Assembly (NCBI RefSeq): GCF_018728565.1
Contig: NZ_JACSOI010000003.1
Coordinates: 124,001 to 188,000 of the forward strand
Direction: 5' to 3'
Source: Zobellia russellii
GTDB lineage: Bacteria; Bacteroidota; Bacteroidia; Flavobacteriales; Flavobacteriaceae
DNA length: 64,000 nucleotides
The translations under genes were made by a program, and so were the position numbers. A model generated the notes under the pieces. That model saw only the letters and a program-made list of their open reading frames with translations. It had not been told where the DNA came from and did not search any database. Positions 10,234-20,400 of the stretch are shown here, piece after piece. How positions within the stretch are numbered: position 1 is the stretch's first letter; every line of letters begins with the position of its first letter.

Positions 10234-12339
10234 ATGAAAAAAGCGGTTCCCTACGTTTTGAACGTTTTGTTCTTTCTGCATGTACTATTGGCATTTTTAG
10301 TACTCTTTGAAGGCTATATGAAGGTTCCCTTTTGGGTACAACCTTTAGGACGGATGCATCCTTTGGTATTGCACTTTCCGGTAGCGTTCATCGTACTTTT
10401 GGTAGTACTCAATCTGTTCAAAAAGCAATTGGAACCCGCCACTTTTAAAAAGATAAACTTTGCGCTGTTATTGCTTACGTCCTTTACAACGGTTCTGGCA
10501 ACCCTTATGGGGCTTTTGTTATCGTTGGAAGGGTATGATTCGGAGTTGCTAACGCTCCATAAATGGGTAGGCGTGGCCTTGTGCTTTGTGATTTATGCGC
10601 TTGTTTGGTGTTATTCCTATCCAAAAGTGTTTCAGGTATTACTGTATGTGGGTCTGATAGGTGTTATGGTAGGCGGGCATTTTGGTGCGGGATTGACGCA
10701 TGGCACTAATTTTTTAATGGAGCCCATTACCGCTTCAAAAGAGGGAATTATAGATGAAAATACACCGGTTTATACGGCATATATTGCTCCCGTTTTAAAG
10801 GCGAAATGTACCAGTTGCCATAATCCGCAGAAACATAAGGGCGATTTGGATTTGACCACAATCGAAGCTATAACCAAAGGAGGGGAAAATGGAGACTTGT
10901 GGTTGCCCCATAATGCAGAGGAGAGTCTTTTTCTAAAAAGGGTAGCCTTGCCTCTTGAAGATGAAGAGCACATGCCGCCCGAAGGAAAACCGCAACTTAC
11001 GGAAACTGAAATTGAATTAATGCGGACTTGGATTCAACACGGAGCGGACCATCAAGTGAATTATGCGCAACTAAAAGAAGCCGATACCTTAAAGCAACTA
11101 CTTGCCAGTAAATGGATAAAATCTACGGAAGAAAAAAAGTATGAATTCGGTTTTGTAAGTCAGCAGACAATTAAAGAACTCAATAATCCGTACCGTACGG
11201 TAGTTCAAAAGTCGCCTTCATCACCTGGTCTGGACGTTGCAATATTTGGGCGAAGCGCCTTTCAGGATGCCAATTTAACCGAATTGGAAAAGGTAAAGAA
11301 TCAAGTAGTCTATTTAAATCTGGCGAACCTCCCCATTAATACAGATCATACGGCAACCATTGGAAAGTTTGGAAACTTGGAGCATTTGGTGCTCAATTTT
11401 ACAGATGTAAATAGTGAATCTATTGCCGCGTTGGCGAGTTGTACCCAACTAGAAACCTTATCCTTGTCCGGAACCGCTGTAGACGCCAGTGTTTTGGAGC
11501 ACTTAAAAGGTCTAAAAAGTCTAAAGGAGGTGTTTGTTTGGAATACGGACTTGGAGGCAGAGGATATTGAGGCATTAAGAAATGGATTGCCCAAAATGGT
11601 TATTAACGAAGGTTACATTCCAAACCCGGAAGAGGAGCTGGAATTAACACCGCCAACTTTGGAGAACGAAGGCAATATTATAAGTTCTGGTGATTTGATT
11701 TCCCTAGGACATAAAATGAACGGAGTTAGTATTCACTATACTTTGGATGGTTCTCAGCCGGATTCTACTTCAACCATTTTTACAAAACCCTTTGCGTTAG
11801 ATTTAAAGGGCGAAAGAAAACAGACCATAAAAACATTGGCCTATAAAGACGGTTGGTTGGCCAGTAAACCGGTTTCCTATGAGTTTTATGATAGAGGTTT
11901 GGTACCTGAGGGCGTAGAAGTTTTACACCCCGGGCTATTAAGTTCGTACACGGGCAATGCCGAGAAAATATTAACGGATGCCGTTCGCATCAATGAAAAA
12001 ATAGGTTTCTCTAAATACTGGGCCTCTTTTAAGAAGGACCCGTTAGTGGCCGTTGTTGATTTTAGCAGTTCTGCACCGGAAATTGGGGAGGTGGTCCTAA
12101 GTTGTGGTATCCATTTTAAGCAAAAGGATTCGCCATTGGACTATGTAGCCGTTTGGGCCAGCGATGACAAGGAAGATTGGAAACTGATTAAACAACAGAG
12201 TTTTGCCCATGAAAATATAATGGAGCGACTTAAGGAAATATCTATGAAGCTTCCGAAGCAATCCTATAAATACTTAAAAATAGTAGCGCAACCGCAAAAA
12301 GGCCAGATCATACGCGTTAATCAATTGTTCTTTTTTTAA
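10234..12339 (+). CDS. Membrane-anchored cytochrome c domain protein (DUF2231-like, leucine-rich and chitobiase-C-like parts)
   Basis: 701 residues with a mosaic layout. Residues 1-165 hold about four membrane helices resembling DUF2231. A PSCyt1 cytochrome domain has CxxCH at Cys192-Cys195-His196 (KCTSCHNPQKHKGDLDL) and a heme-proximal MPPEGKPQLTETE. A short leucine-rich stretch lies at about 345-450 (LEHLVLNFTDVNSESIAAL). Then comes a chitobiase C-terminal/Fn3-associated module (IHYTLDGSQPDSTS), and finally a discoidin-like region (VAVWASDDKEDWKLI). It is last in the operon and ends four bases from the convergent lacI-type gene. It probably anchors the exported complex to the inner membrane and passes electrons; this is inferred from domains only. 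Confidence 0.85.
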   Translation: MKKAVPYVLNVLFFLHVLLAFLVLFEGYMKVPFWVQPLGRMHPLVLHFPVAFIVLLVVLNLFKKQLEPATFKKINFALLLLTSFTTVLATLMGLLLSLEGYDSELLTLHKWVGVALCFVIYALVWCYSYPKVFQVLLYVGLIGVMVGGHFGAGLTHGTNFLMEPITASKEGIIDENTPVYTAYIAPVLKAKCTSCHNPQKHKGDLDLTTIEAITKGGENGDLWLPHNAEESLFLKRVALPLEDEEHMPPEGKPQLTETEIELMRTWIQHGADHQVNYAQLKEADTLKQLLASKWIKSTEEKKYEFGFVSQQTIKELNNPYRTVVQKSPSSPGLDVAIFGRSAFQDANLTELEKVKNQVVYLNLANLPINTDHTATIGKFGNLEHLVLNFTDVNSESIAALASCTQLETLSLSGTAVDASVLEHLKGLKSLKEVFVWNTDLEAEDIEALRNGLPKMVINEGYIPNPEEELELTPPTLENEGNIISSGDLISLGHKMNGVSIHYTLDGSQPDSTSTIFTKPFALDLKGERKQTIKTLAYKDGWLASKPVSYEFYDRGLVPEGVEVLHPGLLSSYTGNAEKILTDAVRINEKIGFSKYWASFKKDPLVAVVDFSSSAPEIGEVVLSCGIHFKQKDSPLDYVAVWASDDKEDWKLIKQQSFAHENIMERLKEISMKLPKQSYKYLKIVAQPQKGQIIRVNQLFFF

Positions 12340-12342
12340 GGG

Positions 12343-13374
12343 TTAGGCTTTTACCAAGGGTATGGTAGAATCCCGTTCGATCATAGTGGTTTTGATTACT
12401 TCGGTTTCAAAAGCTTTGTCCGTTTGGGTTTGTTCTATCCGGCTCACCAACCGTTGGGCTGCGCGTTGCCCCATGTGGTACCCATGTTGACTTATAGAAG
12501 TTAGGCTGGGCCTTACATATTTGGGAAGCACCCCGTTGGTAAAACAGATTATGGAAAGCGCCTCGGGAATCTTCATGCCCAAAGAATTAGCGGTCAGCAA
12601 AGAGGTAACTCCTGCTTCTTCCTCCAATCCCAAAATAGCGTCTACTTTTCCGGCAGAGAGTAATTTTCGAATTTCTACCTCCATAAAAGACTTCTCCAGT
12701 TTTTCAAAAATTAAGCTCTGGTCCAGTTCTATATTGTGGTCCTTTAGGCATTGGTGGTACCCGTTAATTCTCAGTTTTGAAATCTCAAGGTCGCCCAAAA
12801 GCGAAACAACGGCAATACGCTTGCATCCGGATTTTATAAGATGCTCTGTTGCATTGTAGGCAGCTTTGGTATCATTTATGGTTACCTTATCGCATTCTAA
12901 TTTTGAGGAAACACGATCAAACATCACCAACGGTATACCTTTGTTCAAAAAAGGTTCAAAATGGTCTACTTTGTCCATCTTTCCGGTTTCCTCGGCCAAG
13001 GAGACTAAAAGTCCGGAAATGGCACCTTTGCGTAACATCTCCGTAATGGCAACCTCTTTATTGTAAGATTCATTGGAGATACAGGCAATCATATTATAAC
13101 CATGATCGTTCAGGACCTTTTCCACACCGCTAATGACCTGGGCAAAGAAGTAATTAAGAACATTGGGAATGATAACACCCACGGATTGCGATGATTCCTT
13201 TCTTAGATTAATGGCATTAAGGTTAGGGCGATATTTGTGTTCCTTGGCGTAAGCAACTATTTTGGCCTTGGTACGGGCACTGATCTCATGGCTATCGTTC
13301 AATGCTTTGGATACGGTAGATTTAGAGACCTTAAAATGCTTTGCAATATCGTCTAAACTAAGTTTTCGTTTCAT
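12343..13374 (-). CDS. LacI-family transcriptional regulator, probable xylose regulator
   Basis: 343 residues. The N-terminal helix-turn-helix reads LSLDDIAKHFKVSKSTVSKA, followed by the hinge region and a periplasmic-binding-protein-like effector domain starting at VGVIIPNVLNYFFAQVISGV. It is divergent from xylB, and the intervening region has a strong palindrome, so it very likely represses xylB-xylA-tal and perhaps itself, responding to xylose or a xylose metabolite. The effector is inference from position. It faces the cytochrome operon tail to tail with a spacer of only three bases and no obvious terminator. Confidence 0.92.
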   Translation of the reverse strand: MKRKLSLDDIAKHFKVSKSTVSKALNDSHEISARTKAKIVAYAKEHKYRPNLNAINLRKESSQSVGVIIPNVLNYFFAQVISGVEKVLNDHGYNMIACISNESYNKEVAITEMLRKGAISGLLVSLAEETGKMDKVDHFEPFLNKGIPLVMFDRVSSKLECDKVTINDTKAAYNATEHLIKSGCKRIAVVSLLGDLEISKLRINGYHQCLKDHNIELDQSLIFEKLEKSFMEVEIRKLLSAGKVDAILGLEEEAGVTSLLTANSLGMKIPEALSIICFTNGVLPKYVRPSLTSISQHGYHMGQRAAQRLVSRIEQTQTDKAFETEVIKTTMIERDSTIPLVKA

Positions 13375-13462
13375 AACTGCATCAAGATACTAAATATCAT
13401 CAATACCATTTTACTTCTTTATTACCTTCCTGATCGCTAAAATACCATTTTGGCCCTACGCT

Positions 13463-13486
13463 TTTTACGAAACCCGTTTCGAAAAA
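13463..13486. promoter_or_regulatory. Candidate LacI-type operator
   Basis: CGAAAC (13468-13473) and GTTTCG (13476-13481) form a perfect inverted repeat around a CC centre. The symmetry extends into flanking T and A runs with one mismatched pair (13467/13482). It lies about 90 bases upstream of the lacI-type start, and its size and symmetry suit a LacI dimer. Confidence 0.6.
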
Positions 13487-13576
13487 TGTAAAATATTGTA
13501 AATATCTGATTTTAAACAGGTTGTGATTGCGAAATTTTGAATTTATAAACGCTTGTATTTCGTATTTTTAGTACGG

Positions 13577-13632
13577 AAACGAATTATCTGGAACTCGTTT
13601 TAAGTTATAGTGTAAATTTGACAAAAGCGCTT
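13577..13632 (+). promoter_or_regulatory. Candidate xylB promoter with overlapping inverted repeat
   Basis: TAAATTTG at 13613-13620 matches the Bacteroidota TAnnTTTG box exactly. The expected minus-33 position has no clean TTG. The inverted repeat AAACGA/TCGTTT (13577-13582, 13595-13600) covers that area, so a bound repressor would block the promoter. AAGCGCTT at 13625-13632 is near the expected transcription start. The leader would be about 75-80 bases. Confidence 0.5.
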
Positions 13633-13704
13633 GGTTTTTAGGGGTCTACAAGATACCCTATGAGGATTAAACCGAAAAACAAAGGCACTTACAAACACCA
13701 AAAG

Positions 13705-15207
13705 ATGATGTATAGTATAGGTTACGATATAGGAAGTTCGTCAATAAAAGCGGCCTTGGTAGAGGTGGGTACCGGTAAACCCGTAGCTGTAGTGAGCGAA
13801 CCCAAAACAGAGATGGATATTCTGGCCATTAATAATGGTTGGGCGGAACAGGACCCGGATACCTGGTGGAAACATGTGTGTACCGCAACAAAAACATTGT
13901 TGTCCGAGAACAATATAAAACCGGAAGAGGTCACGGGTATTGGTATTTCTTATCAAATGCACGGATTGGTGGTGGTTGATGAAAACCTAAAGCCTTTACG
14001 CGAGTCCATTATTTGGTGCGATAGTAGGGCAGTGGGCATAGGTCAAAAGGCATTTGATGAATTGGGGAATGACCGTTGTAGTGAGAATTTATTGAATTCG
14101 CCGTCCAACTTTACCGCTTCCAAATTAAAATGGGTAAAAGAAAACGAGCCGGAAACTTTTGAGCGTATCCATAAGTTTATGCTTCCCGGAGATTATATAG
14201 CTTGTAGGTTAAGCGGAATGACAAACACTACCTTATCCGGCTTGTCCGAAGGTATTTTTTGGGATTTTAAAACGAATAGTCTGGCTACTTGGTTATTGGA
14301 CTATTACGGATTGAATGAATCTCATGTACCTGAAATAGTAGATACTTTTTCGGTTCAAAGTAAAGTGTCTGAACAAGGCGCAAAAGAATCGGGTTTAAAA
14401 GAAGGCACGCCTATTTTATACCGCGCAGGAGACCAACCCAACAATGCATTGTCATTGAATGTTTTCAATCCGGGGGAGGTAGCGGCTACAGGTGGTACAT
14501 CTGGGGTAATCTACGCGGTTACGGATAACCTTTCGGTTAAGGAAAGCTCGCGGGTAAATAACTTTGCCCACGTGAATTATAGTGAGGCCAACAGGTTTGT
14601 GGGCAAGCTTCTTTGTATTAACGGAGCTGGTATTCAATACCGCTGGTTATTGAACAACTTAAGTGTTGCTTCATACGATGAAATGAACGATTTGGCCAAT
14701 TCGGTACCACAAGGTTCGGACGGTGTAAAAATATTGCCCTTTGGTAATGGTGCCGAACGCATGTTGAACAATGTAGACCTAGGAACCAATATTTTTGGTA
14801 TCAACCTGAACAACCACACCAAAGCCCATTTATGTAGGGCCTCATTGGAAGGAATTGCCTTTTCATTTGTGTACGGTATGGAAATCCTAAGGTCGGACGG
14901 CATTACCGCTACCAAAATACGGGCTGGAAACGATAACCTGTTTCGCTCGGAAATTTTCTCGAACACTATAGCGACACTTATTGATCGCGAAATAGAAATA
15001 TATAATACCACAGGCGCTATTGGTGCAGCTAGGGCTTGTATTTTACGCGATGGCGATTTTTCAAGCTTCGGAGAACAGATTATGGCCAATGATTATGTCA
15101 TGAGCTATAAACCATCCGCAGAAAAAGAAGCATTGCAATCTGCATATTCCGCATGGAAAAAAGAATTAGAACAATTATTAAAAAAACAAGTAACATGGCA
15201 TTATTAG
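13705..15207 (+). CDS. xylB: Xylulokinase
   Basis: About 500 residues, FGGY carbohydrate kinase. It phosphorylates D-xylulose to xylulose 5-phosphate in the cytoplasm. The N-terminal ATPase fold begins [18 protein letters not shown]. The substrate region shows [14 protein letters not shown] and [11 protein letters not shown], typical of xylulokinases, and the C-terminal half has [20 protein letters not shown] with [12 protein letters not shown] took the ATG at 13705 (an in-frame ATG follows at 13708) rather than 13660, which would add 15 charged residues before the fold. The end overlaps xylA by 13 bases, which suggests translational coupling. The adjacent isomerase supports xylulose over other substrates. 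Confidence 0.95.
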   Translation: MMYSIGYDIGSSSIKAALVEVGTGKPVAVVSEPKTEMDILAINNGWAEQDPDTWWKHVCTATKTLLSENNIKPEEVTGIGISYQMHGLVVVDENLKPLRESIIWCDSRAVGIGQKAFDELGNDRCSENLLNSPSNFTASKLKWVKENEPETFERIHKFMLPGDYIACRLSGMTNTTLSGLSEGIFWDFKTNSLATWLLDYYGLNESHVPEIVDTFSVQSKVSEQGAKESGLKEGTPILYRAGDQPNNALSLNVFNPGEVAATGGTSGVIYAVTDNLSVKESSRVNNFAHVNYSEANRFVGKLLCINGAGIQYRWLLNNLSVASYDEMNDLANSVPQGSDGVKILPFGNGAERMLNNVDLGTNIFGINLNNHTKAHLCRASLEGIAFSFVYGMEILRSDGITATKIRAGNDNLFRSEIFSNTIATLIDREIEIYNTTGAIGAARACILRDGDFSSFGEQIMANDYVMSYKPSAEKEALQSAYSAWKKELEQLLKKQVTWHY

Positions 15208-16520
15208 GAGACAAGGAGTACTTTAAAGGTATTGGAGACATTAAGTTTGAAGGGAAAGAATCAGACAACCCTTTAGCGTTTAAATATTACAACCCCGATC
15301 AAGTTGTTGCTGGCAAGACCATGAGAGAGCATTTTAAGTTTGCCATTGCCTACTGGCATACGTTCTGTGGGCAGGGTTCCGATCCATTTGGACCAGGTAC
15401 GCAAAGCTTTGAGTGGGATAAATCTACGGATGCCGTTCAAGCCGCAAAAGACAAGGCAGATGCCGCTTTTGAGTTTATCAGCAAAATGGGATTTGATTAT
15501 TTCTGTTTTCATGATTTCGATTTAATTCAAGAAGCATCAACTTTTACCGAGTCGGAAAAAAGATTGGCTACGATTACGGAGTACCTTAAGGAAAAGAAAG
15601 CGGCTTCAGGTATTAAATTATTATGGGGTACAGCTAACTGTTTCTCTAACCCAAGGTACATGAACGGTGCCGCTACCAACCCTGATTTTGATGTGGTTGC
15701 CAGAGCCGGAGGTCAGGTAAAAATGGCATTGGACGCTACTATTGCCTTAGATGGTGAGAACTACGTTTTCTGGGGAGGTCGTGAAGGATACATGTCCCTA
15801 TTGAACACCAATATGGGAAGAGAATTGGATCACATGGCCAAGTTCTTGACCATGGCAAGGGATTATGCCCGTAAGCAAGGTTTTAAAGGAACTTTCTTTA
15901 TTGAGCCAAAACCAATGGAGCCTACAAAGCACCAATATGATTTTGATACGGCTACGGCAATCGGGTTCTTAAGAGAGCACGGACTTGAGAAAGACTTTAA
16001 AATAAACATAGAGGTAAACCATGCTACTTTGGCACAGCACACTTTTCAGCATGAAATGGAAGTTGCCGCAAACGCAGGAATGCTAGGAAGCTTGGATGCC
16101 AACCGTGGTGATTATCAAAACGGATGGGATACAGATCAGTTCCCGAACAATATTCTTGAAACTACAGAAGCTATGTTGGTTTTCTTGCAAGCAGGAGGCC
16201 TACAGGGTGGTGGTGTTAATTTTGATGCTAAAATCAGAAGAAACTCAACCGATCTAGAAGATATTTTCTTGGCCCACATTGGAGGTGCGGATACGTTTGC
16301 AAGAGGTTTGATTACTGCCGATAAAATTATCCAGTCTTCGGACTACACCAAACTTCGCGAAAACCGTTACAGTTCTTTTGATTCCGGAAAGGGAAAAGAA
16401 TTTGAAGATGGTAAGTTAAGCCTACAGAACTTATACGATCTAGCGGTAACTAATGGTGAGTTAGAGCTTAAGAGCGGTAAGCAAGAATTGTTCGAGAATA
16501 TTGTAAACCAGTACATTTAG
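15195..16520 (+). CDS. xylA: Xylose isomerase
   Basis: 441 residues, the usual length for class II xylose isomerases. It interconverts D-xylose and D-xylulose and needs two divalent metal ions. Signatures visible: [22 protein letters not shown] with catalytic His106 and Asp109, [33 protein letters not shown] with the metal-binding Glu, [15 protein letters not shown], and [21 protein letters not shown] chose the ATG at 15195 ([10 protein letters not shown]), matching the family N-terminus; the longer frame starts inside xylB. It is the second gene of the xylB-xylA-tal operon. Confidence 0.97.
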   Translation: MALLGDKEYFKGIGDIKFEGKESDNPLAFKYYNPDQVVAGKTMREHFKFAIAYWHTFCGQGSDPFGPGTQSFEWDKSTDAVQAAKDKADAAFEFISKMGFDYFCFHDFDLIQEASTFTESEKRLATITEYLKEKKAASGIKLLWGTANCFSNPRYMNGAATNPDFDVVARAGGQVKMALDATIALDGENYVFWGGREGYMSLLNTNMGRELDHMAKFLTMARDYARKQGFKGTFFIEPKPMEPTKHQYDFDTATAIGFLREHGLEKDFKINIEVNHATLAQHTFQHEMEVAANAGMLGSLDANRGDYQNGWDTDQFPNNILETTEAMLVFLQAGGLQGGGVNFDAKIRRNSTDLEDIFLAHIGGADTFARGLITADKIIQSSDYTKLRENRYSSFDSGKGKEFEDGKLSLQNLYDLAVTNGELELKSGKQELFENIVNQYI

Positions 16521-16525
16521 GATAT

Positions 16526-17179
16526 ATGAAGTTTTTTATAGATACAGCAAATTTAAACGACATTCAAAGCGCCTACGAGTTAGGTGTTTTGGATGGCGTA
16601 ACTACCAACCCTTCTTTGATGGCCAAGGAAGGAATTACTGGAAAGGAAAACATTTTAAAGCATTACTTGGCTATTTGTGAGAAAGTTGAAGGCGATGTTT
16701 CCGCTGAAGTCATTGCGACGGATTATGACGGTATGATCAAGGAGGGCGAAGAATTGGCTGCCTTACACCCGCAGATCGTAGTAAAATTACCTATGATTGC
16801 AGATGGAGTTAAAGCTTGTAAATATTTTTCGGACAAGGGAATAAAGACCAACGTTACTTTAGTTTTTTCCGCGGGGCAGGCGTTATTGGCCGCTAAAGCG
16901 GGAGCTACCTACGTTTCTCCGTTTTTAGGAAGACTGGACGATATTTCAACGGATGGTTTACGTTTGATCGAAGAAATACGTTTGATCTATGACAACTACG
17001 GTTTTGATACACAGATTTTATCCGCATCCGTACGTCATACCATGCATGTTATTAACTGCGCCAAATTAGGGTCTGATGTAATGACAGGTCCATTATCAGC
17101 AATTGAAGGCCTTCTAAAGCACCCATTAACGGATAGTGGTTTAGAGAAGTTTTTGGCAGATTATAACAAAGGAAACTAA
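16526..17179 (+). CDS. tal: Transaldolase, short TalC/Fsa-type
   Basis: 217 residues, the short transaldolase subfamily ([36 protein letters not shown]). Lys87 in VVKLPM is the Schiff-base lysine. At the position that separates the two activities this protein has Glu61 (GDVSAEVIA), as in true transaldolases, rather than the Gln of fructose-6-phosphate aldolase; this is from memory of the family. It moves a dihydroxyacetone unit between sugar phosphates in the pentose phosphate pathway, and so takes the products of xylose metabolism onwards. It starts five bases after xylA and ends the operon. Confidence 0.92.
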   Translation: MKFFIDTANLNDIQSAYELGVLDGVTTNPSLMAKEGITGKENILKHYLAICEKVEGDVSAEVIATDYDGMIKEGEELAALHPQIVVKLPMIADGVKACKYFSDKGIKTNVTLVFSAGQALLAAKAGATYVSPFLGRLDDISTDGLRLIEEIRLIYDNYGFDTQILSASVRHTMHVINCAKLGSDVMTGPLSAIEGLLKHPLTDSGLEKFLADYNKGN

Positions 17180-17250
17180 TAAAAAAAACTTAAGAAAGTA
17201 GACCATGTAGCCATGGTCGCCCCAATGGTTAATTTTTGATTCAATACATG

Positions 17251-17282
17251 AAATTGCCGGTGGTCTGATCTACCGGCAATTT
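17251..17282 (+). terminator. Hairpin terminator of xylB-xylA-tal
   Basis: A perfect 11-base-pair stem, AAATTGCCGGT at 17251-17261 with ACCGGCAATTT at 17272-17282, and a ten-base loop. The run of T after it is weak (TTGGTTTG), so termination may be incomplete. It lies 71 bases after tal. Confidence 0.7.
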
Positions 17283-17481
17283 GGTTTGTGATATCTTTAG
17301 TATCCAGTATTAAATGTAGATGCTTTGGTGACAGCTTTTCCTTTCATGGTGCCAGAGCGTTGGCCAACTGTTCCGTTTGTGTGGATTGATCAATTGGTCT
17401 ATCTTCAGGCAGGCATGAAAAGGCGTTCGTTTTAGAGTCAAATCGGTAATCTATAATTCATCCGCAAGGCGGTACTTATAT
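17283..17481. other. Leader region upstream of second HTCS
   Basis: About 200 bases following the terminator of the xylose operon, part of a 302-base gap. It should contain the HTCS promoter, but I see no box matching TAnnTTTG and no convincing open frame. An 8-base palindrome TTGGCCAA lies near 17371. Confidence 0.3.
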
Positions 17482-20400
17482 ATGCAGTTTGTAAAGGTAA
17501 TTTTGGTCTTAATTTCTTGTGCGTTTTTTACGCAAGGTTGCCTGTATGCCCAAAATTCTGAAACGGAATATAATTTTGTAAGTATTGAGCAGGACAATAC
17601 ACAAAGAGCGGTCTCTACTATTGTTGAAGATAGTATGGGACTTATCTGGATAGGAACCAATGGCGTTGGGTTAAAAAAGTATAACGGCATTGATTTTATT
17701 ACCTACAAACAAGATATAAACGAATCCAAGTCAATAAGTAACTCGCTTATTCATACCTCGTATATAGACCGTTATGATAGACTTTGGGTGGGTACGGAAA
17801 CAGGTCTTGATCTCTACAACACAGACCTTGATAATTTTGATAAAGTAGAACTTGGGAATGATACCGCAAGACAAGGAAGTATCCTTATTAGGGCTATTCA
17901 AGAAGGTATTAATGGAGAACTCTTAGTGGGCTCACATTATCATGGTGTATTTAGGGTAGACCCTTTGACTATGAAAAGTGAGTCAATTCCCATTCAATCT
18001 ACTATAGATATAGCCACACTTCAGGTCAACTATATTTTAAAAAGCACCACGGGTAAAATCTATGTGGCCACAAATTATGGTCTCTTTGAGTATAATGGAG
18101 TTAAGGTAATACCCTTACAAATAGTAAATGAAAAGGGAGAGGAAGTCAAAAGTCTATCAAGGAATATCGAGACTTTATTCCAGGATAAAGAAGGGGCCAT
18201 TTGGTTGGGAACCTTATCGGATGGTTTGGTGAAAATAAAATTCATATCCGGGAACAAATACAGTATAGACTCCTTTGAAATAACTCCGGAGCGGGTTTTT
18301 TCAATCGCTCAAGCTGCAGATGGTAATATTATCTGCGGTACGGAAAATGATGGCCTTTTTGTCCTAAAAGCAGATGGAACGCTGATCAAGAACTATCGTT
18401 ATGACAAGTTTGATGTAAACAGCATAAAATCCAATTCCATCTGGTCCGTATTTGTAGATAGCCAAGAGCGTATCTGGATCGGCTACTACAACAAGGGGGT
18501 AGGGGTTTATGACAAGTTGTACGATAAGTTCAGAGATATAAAGAGCTTGGCGAACATCAATAACTCTTTGCTGTTGCCATCCGTTACGGGTATTGTGAGC
18601 GATAAAAAAGGAAAACTGTGGATAGGTTTGGATGGTGGTGGAATAGATGTATATGACACTAAAGACAATAGCATTGTACATTTGAAAGACCCTCAAAACG
18701 GGATAGCCACGAACCTGCATGCCGCTGCGGTTTCAGGGATGTTTTTTGACAGTAAGGGCAATCTCTGGGTAGGAACTTGGAACTCGGGCATTTACTTTCT
18801 GGAAAAGAATGCTACAGCCTTTAAAAATTATAAAATTTCCAATACCAATGGCGGATTAACCAGTAACCGTATCATGACCTTTGATGAGGACAAAAACGGA
18901 ATAATCTGGATTGGCTCCTATGTAACGGGTTTACATTCCTATAATCCTAAAACCCAAAAATTCACACCTCACCTTGACCGGATTTTTCATGACCAGGTAC
19001 CCCATCACGGAGAGGTACGTAAGGTTCTGGTAGATAGCAATGGTTTTATCTGGTTGGGTACCACAGGCGGACTGTACAAAATTAAAAGTGATTTTTCCGA
19101 AGGAGACAAGGCTATTTCTTTGGTGGAGCGCATGCATGCAAATACGAGTCAACAGCTTATAGTAGATAGAATTATATCCTTATATGAGGATAGTAACCGC
19201 ATTATTTGGATAGGCACGGACGGCGGAGGTCTGTGCAAATATGATCCTTTCAAAGACTCGTTTACTTGGTACGGAGATAGGAACGGTCTAAGCCAACAGA
19301 CCATAGCTTCTATTTTAGAGGACAATAATGGCGCCATTTGGTTGGGGGGCAACAATGGCATTTCTAGAATGGATGTGGAAAAAGAGAATTTCAAGAATTT
19401 TGATGTTCACGACGGACTTCTGGCCAATGATTTCAATTTTAATTCCACTTTTAAGGATGAAGCGGGTATACTATATTTTGGGAGTTATGAGGGCGTAAAT
19501 TCTATAGACCCCCAGAACCTGAATTTTAATGAGCACGAACCGGAAGTATATTTTACGGATTTTAAACTCTTCAATAAATCCGTGGTTCCGGGAACGGAAG
19601 ACTCGCCTTTAGAGAAGGTAATTAATCGTACCAAGGCCATGACTCTTTCCAACAGCCAGTCCGTTTTTACCATAGAGTACGCCGGAATTAATTTTACAAG
19701 GCCCAAAAAGAACCAGTACGCCTATATTCTGGAAGGGTTTGATAATAGATGGAACTATGTAGGTAGTACAAGAAGTGCCACCTATACCAACCTGCCTCCG
19801 GGCGATTATGTTTTTAAAGTAAAGGCCGCCAATAATGATGGGGTTTGGAACAATACCCCAACGACAATGGTCATTACGGTTTTGGCGCCGTGGTGGAGTA
19901 CCAATCTGGCCATATTTCTATATGTTTTGGCTATTCTTCTCATTACCTATTTCTTAGTGAATTTGGCCAGCCAGCGCATACGTGAAAAGCGCATAGTTCA
20001 GTTTGAACGTGAAAAACGACTGCAGGAAGAAGTATTGAACGATAGAAAAATTCAATTCTTTACCAATATCTCTCACGAGTTTAGAACCCCGCTTACCCTT
20101 ATATTAAATCCTTTGGAAGACATTCTGCGAGATTCGGAACAGGTGTTTTCAAAGAAAATGAAAGAGAAGTTGAGCATCATCCATAAGAATACCGATCGGT
20201 TAAAACGGTTGATAGATGAGCTGATGGATTTTAGAAAACTGGACATCAACAAGCTGAACGTTAAAGTATCTGAACTGGAAGCCGTGTCATTTGTAAAGGA
20301 GATAACCGGTCATTTTGAGGAAGAAGCTATCTTAAAGGATGTGCATTTGGTGGTTGAGTCGGATGAACCGCCCATAACGCTATGGAGCGACCCCTCCATG

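Larger units (their letters stand above)
13375..13704. promoter_or_regulatory. lacI/xylB divergent control region
   Basis: 330 bases without a gene. It contains a 24-base palindrome (13463-13486), a second inverted repeat (13577-13582 with 13595-13600), a perfect TAAATTTG minus-7 box (13613-13620), an AAGCGCTT palindrome (13625-13632), and a direct repeat of ATACCATTTT at 13403 and 13442. Together these look like a repressor-controlled divergent promoter region. Confidence 0.6.

Noticed and set aside
12340-12360. Shared terminator between the cytochrome operon and the lacI-type gene
   Set aside because: Only a four-base inverted repeat with a six-base loop is present near 12353; too weak to call.
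14634-15089. 151-residue minus-strand frame inside xylB
   Set aside because: Fully overlapped by the conserved xylulokinase and with no coding features of its own.
17283-17481. Possible gene remnant between the xylose terminator and the second HTCS
   Set aside because: Translation in all frames gave no recognisable protein and several stops; nothing supports a pseudogene.
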